Below the pieces are notes generated by a model. It was not told the DNA's origin and ran no database searches. It worked only from the letters and a program-made list of their open reading frames with translations. The position numbers and the translations under genes are program-made. From Pseudomonas fluorescens (GTDB taxonomy: Bacteria > Pseudomonadota > Gammaproteobacteria > Pseudomonadales > Pseudomonadaceae), in assembly GCF_003732425.1 (NCBI RefSeq), contig NZ_MOBX01000014.1, forward strand, positions 186,001 through 250,000: a stretch of DNA of 64,000 nt, given 5' to 3'. Positions 7,797-16,393 of the stretch are shown here, piece by piece; the stretch's first letter is position 1; every line of letters begins with the position of its first letter.

Positions 7797-8920
7797 GGCG
7801 TATCACTCTTGTGGTGTTGGCGGCGCCAGGCGCGGATCGACGTGAACAGCAAAAACGTCAACAGCGTCGGCAAGACATAAAACAGCATCAGCCGCTCAAG
7901 CTTGCCGGCCAGTGGCATGCCGGTGGTGAACGACACCACGTGCAACCCGTACGCCAGGTACAAACCGAGCAACAGCAAACCTTCGGCGCGCGTCACGCGG
8001 TAGCCGGAATAGAACACCGGCAGGCACAGCGCGGCGACGCCGAGCATCACCGGCAGGTCGAAATCCAGCGCGTTCGGAGATACCGACAGCGGCGTCGGCG
8101 CGATCAGTGCGGTCAGGCCGAGCACGCCGAGCAGGTTGAACAGGTTGGCACCGATTACGTTGCCGACGGCAATATCCCGTTGCCCGCGCAAAGCTGCGAT
8201 CAATGAGGTCGCAAGCTCTGGCAGTGAAGTGCCGACGGCCACCACGGTCAGGCCGATCACCCGCTCGGAGAATCCAAGATCGGTGGCCACCACGACGGCG
8301 GCGCCCAGCAGCAGATGCCCGGCAAACACCAGCATCGCCAGACCGATAACGATCATCAGCAGGCTACTGAACCAGGAGGCCTGTGCTGCTTCAGGTTGTT
8401 CTGAATGCGGTCGCGTCGAATGCCGTGACTGGCGAAACAGCAAACCGAGATACAACGCCAAAGCCGCCAACAACAGGATGCCGTCGACGCGTCCGATTTC
8501 TTCATTCCATGCCAGCACGAATACCAGCAGGCTGGCACCGATCATCAGCGGAATATCCAGGCGCACCAGTTGCCGCGAGACGCGTAGAGGAATGACCAGC
8601 GCGGAAAGCCCGAGAGTGACGAGGATATTGAAGATGCTGCTGCCGACCACGCTGCCAACGGCGATGTCCGGGTTATGCGCCAACGCCGCTTGCAGGCTGA
8701 CGGCCATTTGCGGCGCGCTGCTGCCGAGGGCGACGATGGTCAGGCCGATGATCAGCGGCCGTACGTGCAAACGGGCCGCCAGACGTACCGCCGCGCGTAC
8801 CATCAGCTCGGCGCCGAAGATCAGCAGGCACAGACCTGCGAGCAATTCGATCACGCTGATCAGGGGTAAATCGGTCAGTCCGAAAATGGTCAGCGCTCCA
8901 TCAGTCAAGGGCCTGCACAC
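7793..8920 (-). CDS. Sodium/calcium exchanger (CaCA) family antiporter
   Basis: A protein of about 375 residues with two Na_Ca_ex halves, each about five membrane segments, joined by a charged loop near residues 165-185. It exchanges Ca2+ or another cation against Na+ or H+. The second alpha repeat has the classical GTSLPELATS followed by IAVGNVIGANLFN. In the first repeat the normally conserved Glu is a Gln (GSSAPQMAVS). The frame opens at GTG 8920, overlapping the 3' end of the RlpA gene; GTG 8854 (VIELLAGL) would give a more typical N-terminus of 353 residues. Neither has a strong Shine-Dalgarno, so the start is uncertain. Confidence 0.85.
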   Translation of the reverse strand: MCRPLTDGALTIFGLTDLPLISVIELLAGLCLLIFGAELMVRAAVRLAARLHVRPLIIGLTIVALGSSAPQMAVSLQAALAHNPDIAVGSVVGSSIFNILVTLGLSALVIPLRVSRQLVRLDIPLMIGASLLVFVLAWNEEIGRVDGILLLAALALYLGLLFRQSRHSTRPHSEQPEAAQASWFSSLLMIVIGLAMLVFAGHLLLGAAVVVATDLGFSERVIGLTVVAVGTSLPELATSLIAALRGQRDIAVGNVIGANLFNLLGVLGLTALIAPTPLSVSPNALDFDLPVMLGVAALCLPVFYSGYRVTRAEGLLLLGLYLAYGLHVVSFTTGMPLAGKLERLMLFYVLPTLLTFLLFTSIRAWRRQHHKSDTP

Positions 8921-9272
8921 GAACTCGCGCGGTGCCGCTGCGCAGCATGCCGAGCTGTTCGGCGGCTTCGCGGGACACGTCGATCAGGCGCCCACGGGTA
9001 TGCGGGCCGCGGTCGTTGATGCGGACCACGACGGATTCGTCGTTTTTCAGGTTGGTGACCTTCACCCGCGTGCCGAAGGGTAGCTGGCGGTGGGCGGCGG
9101 TCAGAGAATTCTGGTTGAACGGCTCGCCACTGGCGGTGCGTTTACCGTGGTGTTTGGCACCGTAATAAGAGGCGACGCCGGTCTGGTCGTAACCGTGCGG
9201 GTCGATGGTGTCGGTGCTGGCGCAACCGGCCAGGAGAGAGAGCAGGGCGCAGCTGATGAACAAACGCTTCAT
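8901..9272 (-). CDS. RlpA-like septal/cell-wall lipoprotein
   Basis: A 123-residue lipoprotein. A 16-residue signal peptide ends in the lipobox LAGC (Cys17). A double-psi beta-barrel follows, with GVASYYGAKHHGKRTASGE, the LPFGTRVKV segment and INDRGPHTRGRLIDVS, which holds the acidic residues used by RlpA-type lytic transglycosylases on denuded glycan. It lacks the C-terminal SPOR domain of full RlpA, so septal targeting by SPOR is not expected. It is downstream of the gatCAB operon as in P. aeruginosa, separated by a REP element. The stop overlaps the antiporter frame. Confidence 0.88.
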   Translation of the reverse strand: MKRLFISCALLSLLAGCASTDTIDPHGYDQTGVASYYGAKHHGKRTASGEPFNQNSLTAAHRQLPFGTRVKVTNLKNDESVVVRINDRGPHTRGRLIDVSREAAEQLGMLRSGTARVRVQALD

Positions 9273-9294
9273 TCAAAGGTTCCCAAAACTGATT

Positions 9295-9424
9295 GTGGCG
9301 AGGGAGCTTGCTCCCGCTCGGCCGCGAAGCGGTCGCAACCCGGCAAACGCATACTTACCGAAAGAATGCATTGTCCGATTTGGGCCTGCTGCGCAGACCA
9401 GCGGGAGCAAGCTCCCTCGCCACA
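9295..9424. repeat. REP-like inverted pair, family B
   Basis: GTGGCGAGGGAGCTTGCTCC at the left edge and its inverted copy at the right edge enclose about 80 bases. The inner segment is different from that in the copy at 6206-6299. It separates gatB from the RlpA-like gene. Confidence 0.85.
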
Positions 9425-9465
9425 GGGATCGGAGCCAGTAATAACTACTGCTGGCTCCATTGTGG

Positions 9466-10911
9466 TCAGCCTTCGAGCTTGCTTTTCAGCAGTTCGTTCA
9501 CTTGCTGCGGGTTGGCTTTGCCTTTGGACGCTTTCATCGCCTGACCGACAAAGAAGCCGAACATCTTGCCGCGTTTGGCTTCATCCGCCGCACGGTATTG
9601 TTCAACCTGTTCGGCGTTGGCTGCGAGCATTTCGTCCAGCACTGCCGAGATCGCGCCGCTGTCGGTAACCTGCTTCAGGCCGCGTTTCTCGATGATCTCG
9701 TCCGCGCTGCCTTCACCGTTGGCCATCGCTTCGAACACCACTTTGGCGATCTTGCCGGAGATGGTGTTGTCCTTGATGCGCTGCAGCATGCCGCCCAACA
9801 GTTCAGCGGAAACCGGCGACTCGTCGATGTCCAGGCCTTGCTTGTTGAGCAGGCTGCCCAACTCGACCATCACCCAGTTCGCCGCCAGTTTGGCGTCGCC
9901 GCCGATGGCTGCAACTTTCTCGAAGTAATCCGCTTGCTCACGGCTGGTGGCCAGCACGTTGGCGTCGTAGGCCGACAGACCGAACTGGCTCTGGAAGCGC
10001 TCGCGTTTCTGCGGTGGCAGTTCCGGCAGGGTGGCGCGCACTTCGCCGAGGAACGACTCTTCGATGACCACCGGCAGCAGGTCCGGATCGGGGAAGTAAC
10101 GGTAGTCGTTGGCTTCCTCTTTCGAACGCATCGGACGGGTTTCGTCCTTGTTTGGATCGTACAGACGGGTCTGCTGGATCACTTTGCCGCCGTCTTCGAT
10201 CAGCTCGATCTGACGCTGGATCTCGGTGTTGATCGCCTTCTCGATGAAGCGGAACGAGTTGACGTTCTTGATCTCGCAGCGGGTGCCGAACTCAACCTGA
10301 CCTTTCGGACGGACCGACACGTTGCAGTCGCAACGCAGCGAGCCTTCGGCCATGTTGCCGTCGCAGATGCCCAGGTAACGCACCAGTGCGTGGATCGCCT
10401 TGACGTAAGCCACGGCTTCCTTGGCGCTGCGCATGTCCGGCTCGGACACGATTTCCAGCAGCGGCGTGCCGGCACGGTTCAGGTCGATGCCGGTGGCGCC
10501 GTTGAATTCTTCGTGCAGGCTTTTGCCGGCGTCTTCTTCCAGGTGCGCGCGGGTGATGCCGACACGTTTAACGGTGCCGTCTTCCAGAGCGATGTCCAGG
10601 TGGCCCTTGCCGACGATCGGCAATTCCATCTGGCTGATCTGGTAGCCCTTGGGCAGGTCCGGGTAGAAGTAGTTTTTACGGGCGAACACGTTGTGCTGAC
10701 CGATCTCGGCGTCAATCGCCAGACCGAACATCACCGCCATACGCACCGCTTCCTGGTTCAGCACCGGCAACACGCCGGGCATGCCCAGGTCGATCAGGCT
10801 GGCCTGAGTGTTCGGCTCGGAACCGAACGTGGTGGAACTACCGGAAAAGATTTTCGACCGGGTAGTGAGCTGAGTGTGAATCTCCAGCCCGATCACGACT
10901 TCCCATTGCAT
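9466..10911 (-). CDS. gatB: Asp-tRNA(Asn)/Glu-tRNA(Gln) amidotransferase subunit B
   Basis: A 481-residue GatB, the standard length. The start is ATG 10911 (MQWEVVIGLEIHTQL); the frame is open further upstream but GatB proteins begin at this motif. The N-terminal catalytic part phosphorylates the misacylated tRNA and holds the GatB signature region with CDCNVSVRPKG and RCEIKNVNS. The C-terminal helical and YqeY-like domains (about residues 330-481) bind tRNA. With GatA and GatC it amidates Glu-tRNA(Gln) and/or Asp-tRNA(Asn). Ten bases separate it from gatA, so the order gatC-gatA-gatB forms one operon. Confidence 0.97.
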   Translation of the reverse strand: MQWEVVIGLEIHTQLTTRSKIFSGSSTTFGSEPNTQASLIDLGMPGVLPVLNQEAVRMAVMFGLAIDAEIGQHNVFARKNYFYPDLPKGYQISQMELPIVGKGHLDIALEDGTVKRVGITRAHLEEDAGKSLHEEFNGATGIDLNRAGTPLLEIVSEPDMRSAKEAVAYVKAIHALVRYLGICDGNMAEGSLRCDCNVSVRPKGQVEFGTRCEIKNVNSFRFIEKAINTEIQRQIELIEDGGKVIQQTRLYDPNKDETRPMRSKEEANDYRYFPDPDLLPVVIEESFLGEVRATLPELPPQKRERFQSQFGLSAYDANVLATSREQADYFEKVAAIGGDAKLAANWVMVELGSLLNKQGLDIDESPVSAELLGGMLQRIKDNTISGKIAKVVFEAMANGEGSADEIIEKRGLKQVTDSGAISAVLDEMLAANAEQVEQYRAADEAKRGKMFGFFVGQAMKASKGKANPQQVNELLKSKLEG

Positions 10912-10921
10912 GTGTGTCTCC

Positions 10922-12373
10922 TCAGAAGCCGGTTGGGGTGCGGGTGTGCCAGTCAGTGTTGAGCTGATACTGGTGCGCAACATTGAGCAAACGGCCTTCC
11001 TGGAAATACGGCGCGAGCAATTGCACGCCCACCGGCAGACCGTCGACAAAACCGGCCGGCATCGACAGGCCCGGCAGGCCCGCGAGGTTGGCGGTGATGG
11101 TGTAGACGTCTTCCAGATAGGCAGCGACCGGGTCGCTGTTCTTGGCGCCGAGTTTCCAGGCCGGGTTCGGCGTGGTCGGGCCGAGGATGATGTCGACCTC
11201 ATTAAAGGCAGCCATGAAGTCGTTCTTCACCAGGCGACGGATCTTCTGCGCTTTCAGGTAGTAGGCGTCGTAGTAACCGGCGGACAGCGCGTAGGCGCCG
11301 ACCATGATCCGGCGCTGCACTTCAGGGCCGAAGCCTTCGCCACGGGAGCGCTTGTACAGGTCGATGAGGTTTTCCGGGTTCTCGCAGCGGTGGCCGAAAC
11401 GCACACCGTCGAAACGCGACAAGTTCGAAGAGGCCTCTGCCGGCGCAATCACGTAGTACGCCGGAATCGCGTGCTGCATGTTCGGCAGGCTGATTTCCTT
11501 GATGACGGCACCGAGCTTCTGCAGCTCTTTGATGCTGTTCTGGATCAGCTCGGCGATGCGCGGGTCGAGACCGGCGCTGAAGTACTCCTTCGGCACACCG
11601 ATGCGCAGGCCTTGCAGCGAGTCGCCGAGACTGGCGGAGTAATCCGGCACTGGCTCATCGATGCTGGTGGAATCGTTCTGATCGAAGCCAGCCATACCTT
11701 GCAACAAAATCGCGCAGTCTTCGGCAGTGCGCGCCAACGGGCCGCCCTGATCGAGGCTGGAGGCATAAGCGATCATGCCCCAGCGCGAAACGCGACCGTA
11801 GGTCGGTTTCAGGCCGGTGAGGTTGGTGAACGCGGCGGGCTGACGGATCGAACCGCCGGTGTCGGTGGCCGTCGCTGCAGGCAATAGACGAGCGGCAACC
11901 GCCGCCGCCGAACCGCCGGACGAACCGCCCGGCACGTGTTCCAGGTTCCATGGGTTTTTCACCGCGCCGTACCAGCTCGACTCGTTGGCCGAACCCATGG
12001 CGAATTCGTCCATGTTGGTCTTGCCCAAGGTCACGGCGCCGGCAGCCGCCAGTTTCGCGACCACGGTGGCGTCGTACGGGGCTTTGAAGTTGTCGAGCAT
12101 CTTCGAGCCGCAGCTGGTGCGAATGCCCTGGGTGCAGAACAGGTCTTTGTGAGCGATCGGCGCACCGAGCAGGGCGCCGCTCTCACCGTTGGCCCGGCGG
12201 GCATCGGCGGCTTTCGCCTGCTCGAGCGCCAGCTCTTCGGTGAGGCTGATGAAACTGTTGAGCTGCGGATCGAGCTGGGTGATGCGCGCCAGCAGGACTT
12301 TGGTCAGCTCTTCGGAGGAAAACTTTTTATCGGCGAGACCGCGGGCGATCTCGGCCAGAGTCATTTGATGCAT
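10922..12373 (-). CDS. gatA: Asp-tRNA(Asn)/Glu-tRNA(Gln) amidotransferase subunit A
   Basis: A 483-residue amidase-signature enzyme that hydrolyses glutamine and supplies ammonia to GatB. The Ser-cisSer-Lys catalytic set is visible as Lys76 (APIAHKD), Ser151 (GGSSGGSAAAV) and Ser175 (TDTGGSIRQPA), with the same spacing as known GatA enzymes. It lies between gatC (16 bases upstream) and gatB (10 bases downstream). Nothing is unusual in length or motifs. Confidence 0.97.
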   Translation of the reverse strand: MHQMTLAEIARGLADKKFSSEELTKVLLARITQLDPQLNSFISLTEELALEQAKAADARRANGESGALLGAPIAHKDLFCTQGIRTSCGSKMLDNFKAPYDATVVAKLAAAGAVTLGKTNMDEFAMGSANESSWYGAVKNPWNLEHVPGGSSGGSAAAVAARLLPAATATDTGGSIRQPAAFTNLTGLKPTYGRVSRWGMIAYASSLDQGGPLARTAEDCAILLQGMAGFDQNDSTSIDEPVPDYSASLGDSLQGLRIGVPKEYFSAGLDPRIAELIQNSIKELQKLGAVIKEISLPNMQHAIPAYYVIAPAEASSNLSRFDGVRFGHRCENPENLIDLYKRSRGEGFGPEVQRRIMVGAYALSAGYYDAYYLKAQKIRRLVKNDFMAAFNEVDIILGPTTPNPAWKLGAKNSDPVAAYLEDVYTITANLAGLPGLSMPAGFVDGLPVGVQLLAPYFQEGRLLNVAHQYQLNTDWHTRTPTGF

Positions 12374-12389
12374 TGCAGGCTCTTTCCCT

Positions 12390-12677
12390 TTAGTCGATGA
12401 CTTTCGGAACCAGATACAGGCCGTTTTCGACCGCTGGTGCGATGGACTGGTAGGCCTCGCGGTGATTGGTCTCGGTCACAACGTCGGCGCGCAGGCGCTG
12501 ACTGGCTTCCAGCGGGTGGGCCAGAGGCTCGATTCCGTCGGTATTAACAGCCTGCATTTCGTCGACCAGACCGAGAATGCTGTTGAGGGCGGAAGTAATG
12601 TGTGGAAGATCGGCATCATTAAGGCCAAGGCAGGCCAAATGAGCGATTTTTTCCACGTCGGAGCGTTCTAGCGCCAT
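12390..12677 (-). CDS. gatC: Asp-tRNA(Asn)/Glu-tRNA(Gln) amidotransferase subunit C
   Basis: The 95-residue GatC is the small belt-like subunit that wraps around GatA and GatB and stabilises the complex. It has the typical HLACLGL start, the LNSILGLVDEM helix and the conserved PLAHP element followed by LRADVV. It is the first gene of gatCAB and is divergent from mreB. GGAGA lies a few bases upstream of the ATG. Confidence 0.96.
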   Translation of the reverse strand: MALERSDVEKIAHLACLGLNDADLPHITSALNSILGLVDEMQAVNTDGIEPLAHPLEASQRLRADVVTETNHREAYQSIAPAVENGLYLVPKVID

Positions 12678-12815
12678 CGGGATTCTCCTGTGGAAAACAG
12701 AACGGACGGCGTCCGTGTGTTAGATTGTCGGAACACTACCGCACTTCTACGGTCATAAGGCCGCGATTGTGGGGCTTGGTGCACAGAAAAGCGGCCAATT
12801 TAACATATTGGCGCC

Positions 12816-12844
12816 TTGCCCAAAATCCCTGTCGTTGTTAGAGT
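12816..12844 (+). promoter_or_regulatory. Putative sigma-70 promoter of mreB
   Basis: TTGCCC (12816-12821) and TAGAGT (12839-12844) are 17 bases apart, in the 211-base gap between divergent gatC and mreB, and give a leader of about 40 bases. Each box matches four of six consensus positions. Confidence 0.4.
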
Positions 12845-12888
12845 TTGCCGCACTTTTTTACCCACGCGTTGCCTAGGGTCCCTTTCCC

Positions 12889-13926
12889 ATGTTCAAGAAA
12901 CTGCGTGGCATGTTTTCCAGCGATCTTTCCATTGACCTGGGCACTGCCAACACCCTTATTTACGTGCGCGAGCGCGGTATCGTCCTGAATGAGCCATCGG
13001 TTGTGGCCATTCGGACACACGGTAACCAGAAAAGTGTCGTTGCTGTCGGCACCGAGGCCAAGCGCATGCTCGGCCGTACGCCGGGCAACATTGCTGCCAT
13101 TCGTCCGATGAAAGACGGCGTGATCGCCGACTTCAGCGTTTGCGAAAAGATGCTGCAGTACTTCATTAACAAGGTTCACGAAAACAGCTTTCTGCAGCCT
13201 AGCCCTCGTGTGCTGATCTGCGTTCCATGCAAATCCACCCAGGTTGAGCGTCGCGCCATCCGTGAATCGGCCCTTGGTGCCGGTGCCCGTGAAGTGTTTC
13301 TGATCGAAGAGCCAATGGCCGCTGCGATCGGTGCCGGCCTGCCGGTCGAAGAAGCGCGCGGTTCGATGGTCGTGGATATCGGTGGTGGTACCACTGAAAT
13401 CGCACTGATCTCCCTGAACGGTGTGGTCTATGCCGAATCCGTCCGCGTGGGCGGCGACCGCTTCGACGAAGCGATCATCACTTACGTGCGTCGTAACTAC
13501 GGCAGCCTGATCGGTGAATCGACCGCTGAGCGCATCAAACAGGAAATCGGTACGGCCTACCCGGGCGGCGAAGTTCGCGAAGTCGACGTTCGTGGTCGCA
13601 ACCTGGCCGAAGGCGTTCCACGCGCATTCACCCTGAACTCCAACGAAGTGCTGGAAGCTCTGCAAGAGTCCCTGGCTACCATCGTTCAGGCTGTGAAAAG
13701 TGCCCTGGAGCAATCGCCGCCGGAACTGGCTTCCGACATCGCCGAGCGTGGCCTGGTGCTGACCGGTGGTGGCGCGCTGCTGCGTGACCTCGACAAGTTG
13801 CTGGCCCAGGAAACCGGTCTGCCAGTGATCGTTGCCGAAGATCCGCTGACCTGTGTGGCTCGCGGCGGTGGCCGTGCATTGGAAATGATGGATAAGCACA
13901 CCATGGACCTGCTCTCGAGCGAATAA
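12889..13926 (+). CDS. mreB: Rod-shape determining protein MreB
   Basis: The 345-residue bacterial actin polymerises under the inner membrane and guides the lateral cell-wall synthesis complex. The actin-fold nucleotide motifs are present: phosphate-1 DLGTANTLIYV (about 17-27), phosphate-2 VVDIGGGTTEIALIS (about 162-176), the connect segment IEEPMAAAIGAG, and the adenosine motif LTGGGALLRDLD. The N-terminal MFKKLRGMF is a probable amphipathic membrane anchor. mreC and mreD follow after a 141-base gap with a hairpin, in the usual mreBCD order. Confidence 0.98.
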   Translation: MFKKLRGMFSSDLSIDLGTANTLIYVRERGIVLNEPSVVAIRTHGNQKSVVAVGTEAKRMLGRTPGNIAAIRPMKDGVIADFSVCEKMLQYFINKVHENSFLQPSPRVLICVPCKSTQVERRAIRESALGAGAREVFLIEEPMAAAIGAGLPVEEARGSMVVDIGGGTTEIALISLNGVVYAESVRVGGDRFDEAIITYVRRNYGSLIGESTAERIKQEIGTAYPGGEVREVDVRGRNLAEGVPRAFTLNSNEVLEALQESLATIVQAVKSALEQSPPELASDIAERGLVLTGGGALLRDLDKLLAQETGLPVIVAEDPLTCVARGGGRALEMMDKHTMDLLSSE

Positions 13927-13956
13927 GTCGCCGGGTGCAATACGTGGGTGAGCGCG

Positions 13957-13982
13957 CAGGCAGCACTTTGCAGTGCTGCCTG
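13957..13982 (+). other. Strong hairpin between mreB and mreC
   Basis: An 11-base-pair perfect stem (CAGGCAGCACT with AGTGCTGCCTG) and a TTGC loop lie 30 bases after the mreB stop. The downstream flank is TTGGCGTTT, not a run of T, so it is not a canonical terminator. It may stabilise or process the mreB message and set a lower level of mreCD. Confidence 0.6.
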
Positions 13983-14067
13983 TTGGCGTTTATCTTCTGT
14001 CAGTCTTCATCCAGGCCGGTTTGATGCCGTATGAATAAACAGAACATTTGCCTGGGAGGAGCGGCTT

Positions 14068-15210
14068 ATTAAACCGCTTTTCGCCAAGGGCCCTTCGTTG
14101 GGCGTGCGCCTGTTGGTGCTGGCCGTGCTATCGATCGCGCTGATGGTGGTCGATGCCCGCTTTGATCTGCTCAAGCCTGCGCGCAAACAAGCGTCGCTGG
14201 TGCTGATGGATGCCTACTGGATCACAGACCTGCCCGGTCGCTTGTGGGAAGGTGTCGCCAGCCAGTTCGGCAGCCGCACCGAGCTTGTCGCCGAAAACGA
14301 AAAACTCAAGACCGAAAACCTGCTGCTGCAGGGTCGCATGCAAAAGCTTGCCGCCCTCACCGAGCAGAACGTTCGGCTGCGCGAGTTGCTCAATTCTTCT
14401 GCACTGGTCAACGAAAAGGTCGAAGTGGCCGAGTTGATCGGCATGGACCCCAACCCGTTCACCCATCGCATCATCATCAATAAAGGTGAGCGTGATGGCG
14501 TGGTGCTCGGTCAGCCAGTGCTCGATGCACGCGGCTTGATGGGTCAGGTGGTCGAGTTGATGCCTTACACCTCGCGTGTCTTGCTGCTTACTGACAGCAC
14601 ACACAGCATTCCCGTACAGGTCAATCGCAACGGGCTGCGGGCCATTGCCAGCGGCACCGGCAACCCGGAGCGCCTGGAATTGCGTCATGTCGCCGACACG
14701 GCGGACATCAAGGAAGGCGATCTGCTGGTCAGCTCCGGCCTTGGTCAGCGCTTCCCGGCTGGCTATCCGGTCGCGACGGTGAAGGAAGTGATCCACGATT
14801 CCGGTCAGCCGTTTGCCATCGTCCGCGCCGTGCCGACCGCCGCACTCAATCGCAGCCGCTACATGTTGCTGGTGTTCAGCGACAGCCGTACCGCCGAAGA
14901 GCGAGCCAACGATGCGGCGCAAGCCCAGGAAAGTCTTGATGCCTTTGGCGGCGGCCCGATTATTCCGGCGACCGTGCCGAAAACCGTGACCCCGCCTGCT
15001 GCGGCGGCTGCGACGCCCGCGACGCCTGCCGCACCGGCCGCTGCCGTTGGCTCCGCACCGGCCAAACCTGCTGCAAGCAAACCGCCCGCGGCTGCCAAGC
15101 CACCGGCAGCGACGCCAGCGGCGGCCAAACCTCCAGCTGCCCAGCCTGCTGCGCGACCTGCGGCCAAACCGCCAGTCAATGCACCAGCGACAACCGGGAG
15201 ACAAGAATAA
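14068..15210 (+). CDS. mreC: Rod-shape determining protein MreC, probable ATT start
   Basis: MreC is a bitopic inner-membrane protein with a membrane segment near residues 12-32, a periplasmic coiled coil (about 70-110) and beta domains. It links MreB to PBP2. Here it has about 380 residues, including a C-terminal Pro/Ala/Lys-rich tail of about 70 residues. The frame has no ATG between an in-frame TGA at 14032 and TTG 14098. I place the start at ATT 14068. GGGAGGAG (14054-14061) lies six bases upstream, and the product (I)KPLFAKGPSLGVRL aligns from residue 1 with E. coli MKPIFSRGPSLQIRL. TTG 14098 would delete this conserved N-terminus. mreD overlaps the stop by one base. Confidence 0.9.
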   Translation: MKPLFAKGPSLGVRLLVLAVLSIALMVVDARFDLLKPARKQASLVLMDAYWITDLPGRLWEGVASQFGSRTELVAENEKLKTENLLLQGRMQKLAALTEQNVRLRELLNSSALVNEKVEVAELIGMDPNPFTHRIIINKGERDGVVLGQPVLDARGLMGQVVELMPYTSRVLLLTDSTHSIPVQVNRNGLRAIASGTGNPERLELRHVADTADIKEGDLLVSSGLGQRFPAGYPVATVKEVIHDSGQPFAIVRAVPTAALNRSRYMLLVFSDSRTAEERANDAAQAQESLDAFGGGPIIPATVPKTVTPPAAAAATPATPAAPAAAVGSAPAKPAASKPPAAAKPPAATPAAAKPPAAQPAARPAAKPPVNAPATTGRQE

Positions 15211-15701
15211 TGGTCGGGGCCACTGCGTCGCGTAATGGCTGGATTGTCTGGCTGACCTTTGTTGTCGGCATACTCCTGAGCGTGTCGCCATTACCGATTT
15301 TCATGGAGATCCTGCGTCCGTTATGGCTGGCCTTGCTCCTGACATTCTGGGCTTTGTATATGCCGCATACAGTCGGCATGGTCACAGCGTTTTGCCTGGG
15401 CCTGGCCGAAGACGTGCTGCAGGGTGATCTGCTCGGTCAGAACGCGCTGATCCTGACCCTGATTACCTTCCTCGTGCTGTCATTGCAGCAACGCCTGCGA
15501 ATGTTCCCGATGTGGCAGCAATGCCTGGTGATCCTGGTGATTTTCGGCCTCGCGCAACTGGTGCAGTTGTGGCTCAGTGCCTTGACCGGTAACCGTCAAC
15601 CAACCCTGGCGCTGGTACTGCCGGCGCTCGTCAGTGCCTTGCTCTGGCCTTGGGTCAGCTTTGCCCTACGCGGATTGCGCCGACGCTACAAAATCAATTG
15701 A
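15210..15701 (+). CDS. mreD: Rod-shape determining protein MreD
   Basis: A 163-residue integral membrane protein with about five hydrophobic segments, including a LPIFMEILRPLWLALLL region close to the N-terminus and the conserved GLAEDVLQGDLLG motif (about residues 65-77). It works with MreB and MreC in the elongasome. Its ATG overlaps the mreC TAA (TAATG), indicating translational coupling. maf follows 37 bases later. Confidence 0.95.
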   Translation: MVGATASRNGWIVWLTFVVGILLSVSPLPIFMEILRPLWLALLLTFWALYMPHTVGMVTAFCLGLAEDVLQGDLLGQNALILTLITFLVLSLQQRLRMFPMWQQCLVILVIFGLAQLVQLWLSALTGNRQPTLALVLPALVSALLWPWVSFALRGLRRRYKIN

Positions 15702-15738
15702 GCCGGTGAAGCTGGGCACTGAACAGGGAGATGTTTTG

Positions 15739-16335
15739 ATGAAGCCGCTTTACCTCGCCTCCGGATCGCCGCGTCGACGTGAACTGCTCACGCAGATCGG
15801 CGTTCCGTTCTCCGCCATCAGTGCGGACATCGACGAAACCCCAATACCCGAAGAATCGCCCTCGGCCTATGTCGAGCGTCTGGCGCGCGGCAAAGCCGAG
15901 GCCGGACGCCGCACGGTCGTGTCCGCTCAGCCGTGCTGCGTGCTGGGTGCCGACACCGCCGTGGTGCTGGACGGCAAAATTCTTGGCAAACCGGTGGACG
16001 AAGCCGATGCATGCGCCATGCTGATGATGTTGTCCGGCAAGGAGCATGAAGTGCTGACCGCCATTGCCGTGCTCGAAGGCGAGCGCTGCGAGTCGCGGGT
16101 GGTGCGCAGTCTGGTGCGGTTCCGCGCGATCAGTATTGAAGAAGCTGCCGCTTACTGGGCCAGTGGCGAGCCACGGGACAAGGCCGGCGGTTATGGCATT
16201 CAGGGGCTTGGCGCGGTATTTGTCGCGGGCCTCAATGGCAGTTACTCGGCGGTGGTCGGGTTGCCTGTTTGCGAAACCGCAGAACTGTTAGGCCATTTCG
16301 GCATACCCTGTTGGCAAAACCTGAACGCGCCATAA
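15739..16335 (+). CDS. maf: Maf/YhdE-type nucleoside triphosphate pyrophosphatase
   Basis: A 198-residue Maf-family house-cleaning pyrophosphatase. It starts with the substrate-loop motif LASGSPRRRELL and has ESPSAYVERLARGKA and LGADTAVVLDGKILGKP, followed by the GGYGIQG stretch. These features fit the YhdE (dTTP/UTP) branch rather than YceF. The open frame extends upstream, but ATG 15739 is chosen because CAGGGAG lies eight bases before it and the protein family begins at M-x-x-LYLASGSPRR. It lies between mreD and rng, as in other gammaproteobacteria. Confidence 0.93.
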   Translation: MKPLYLASGSPRRRELLTQIGVPFSAISADIDETPIPEESPSAYVERLARGKAEAGRRTVVSAQPCCVLGADTAVVLDGKILGKPVDEADACAMLMMLSGKEHEVLTAIAVLEGERCESRVVRSLVRFRAISIEEAAAYWASGEPRDKAGGYGIQGLGAVFVAGLNGSYSAVVGLPVCETAELLGHFGIPCWQNLNAP

Positions 16336-16393
16336 GCGTCGTACCCATCCAGATGCGGCCATTATCGTGAACACGCCTGAACGAGATCCTGCC

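Noticed and set aside
9460..10962. 500-codon open frame on the plus strand opposite gatB
   Set aside because: Antisense shadow of gatB; biased composition (Val/Arg/His-rich) and no ribosome binding site.
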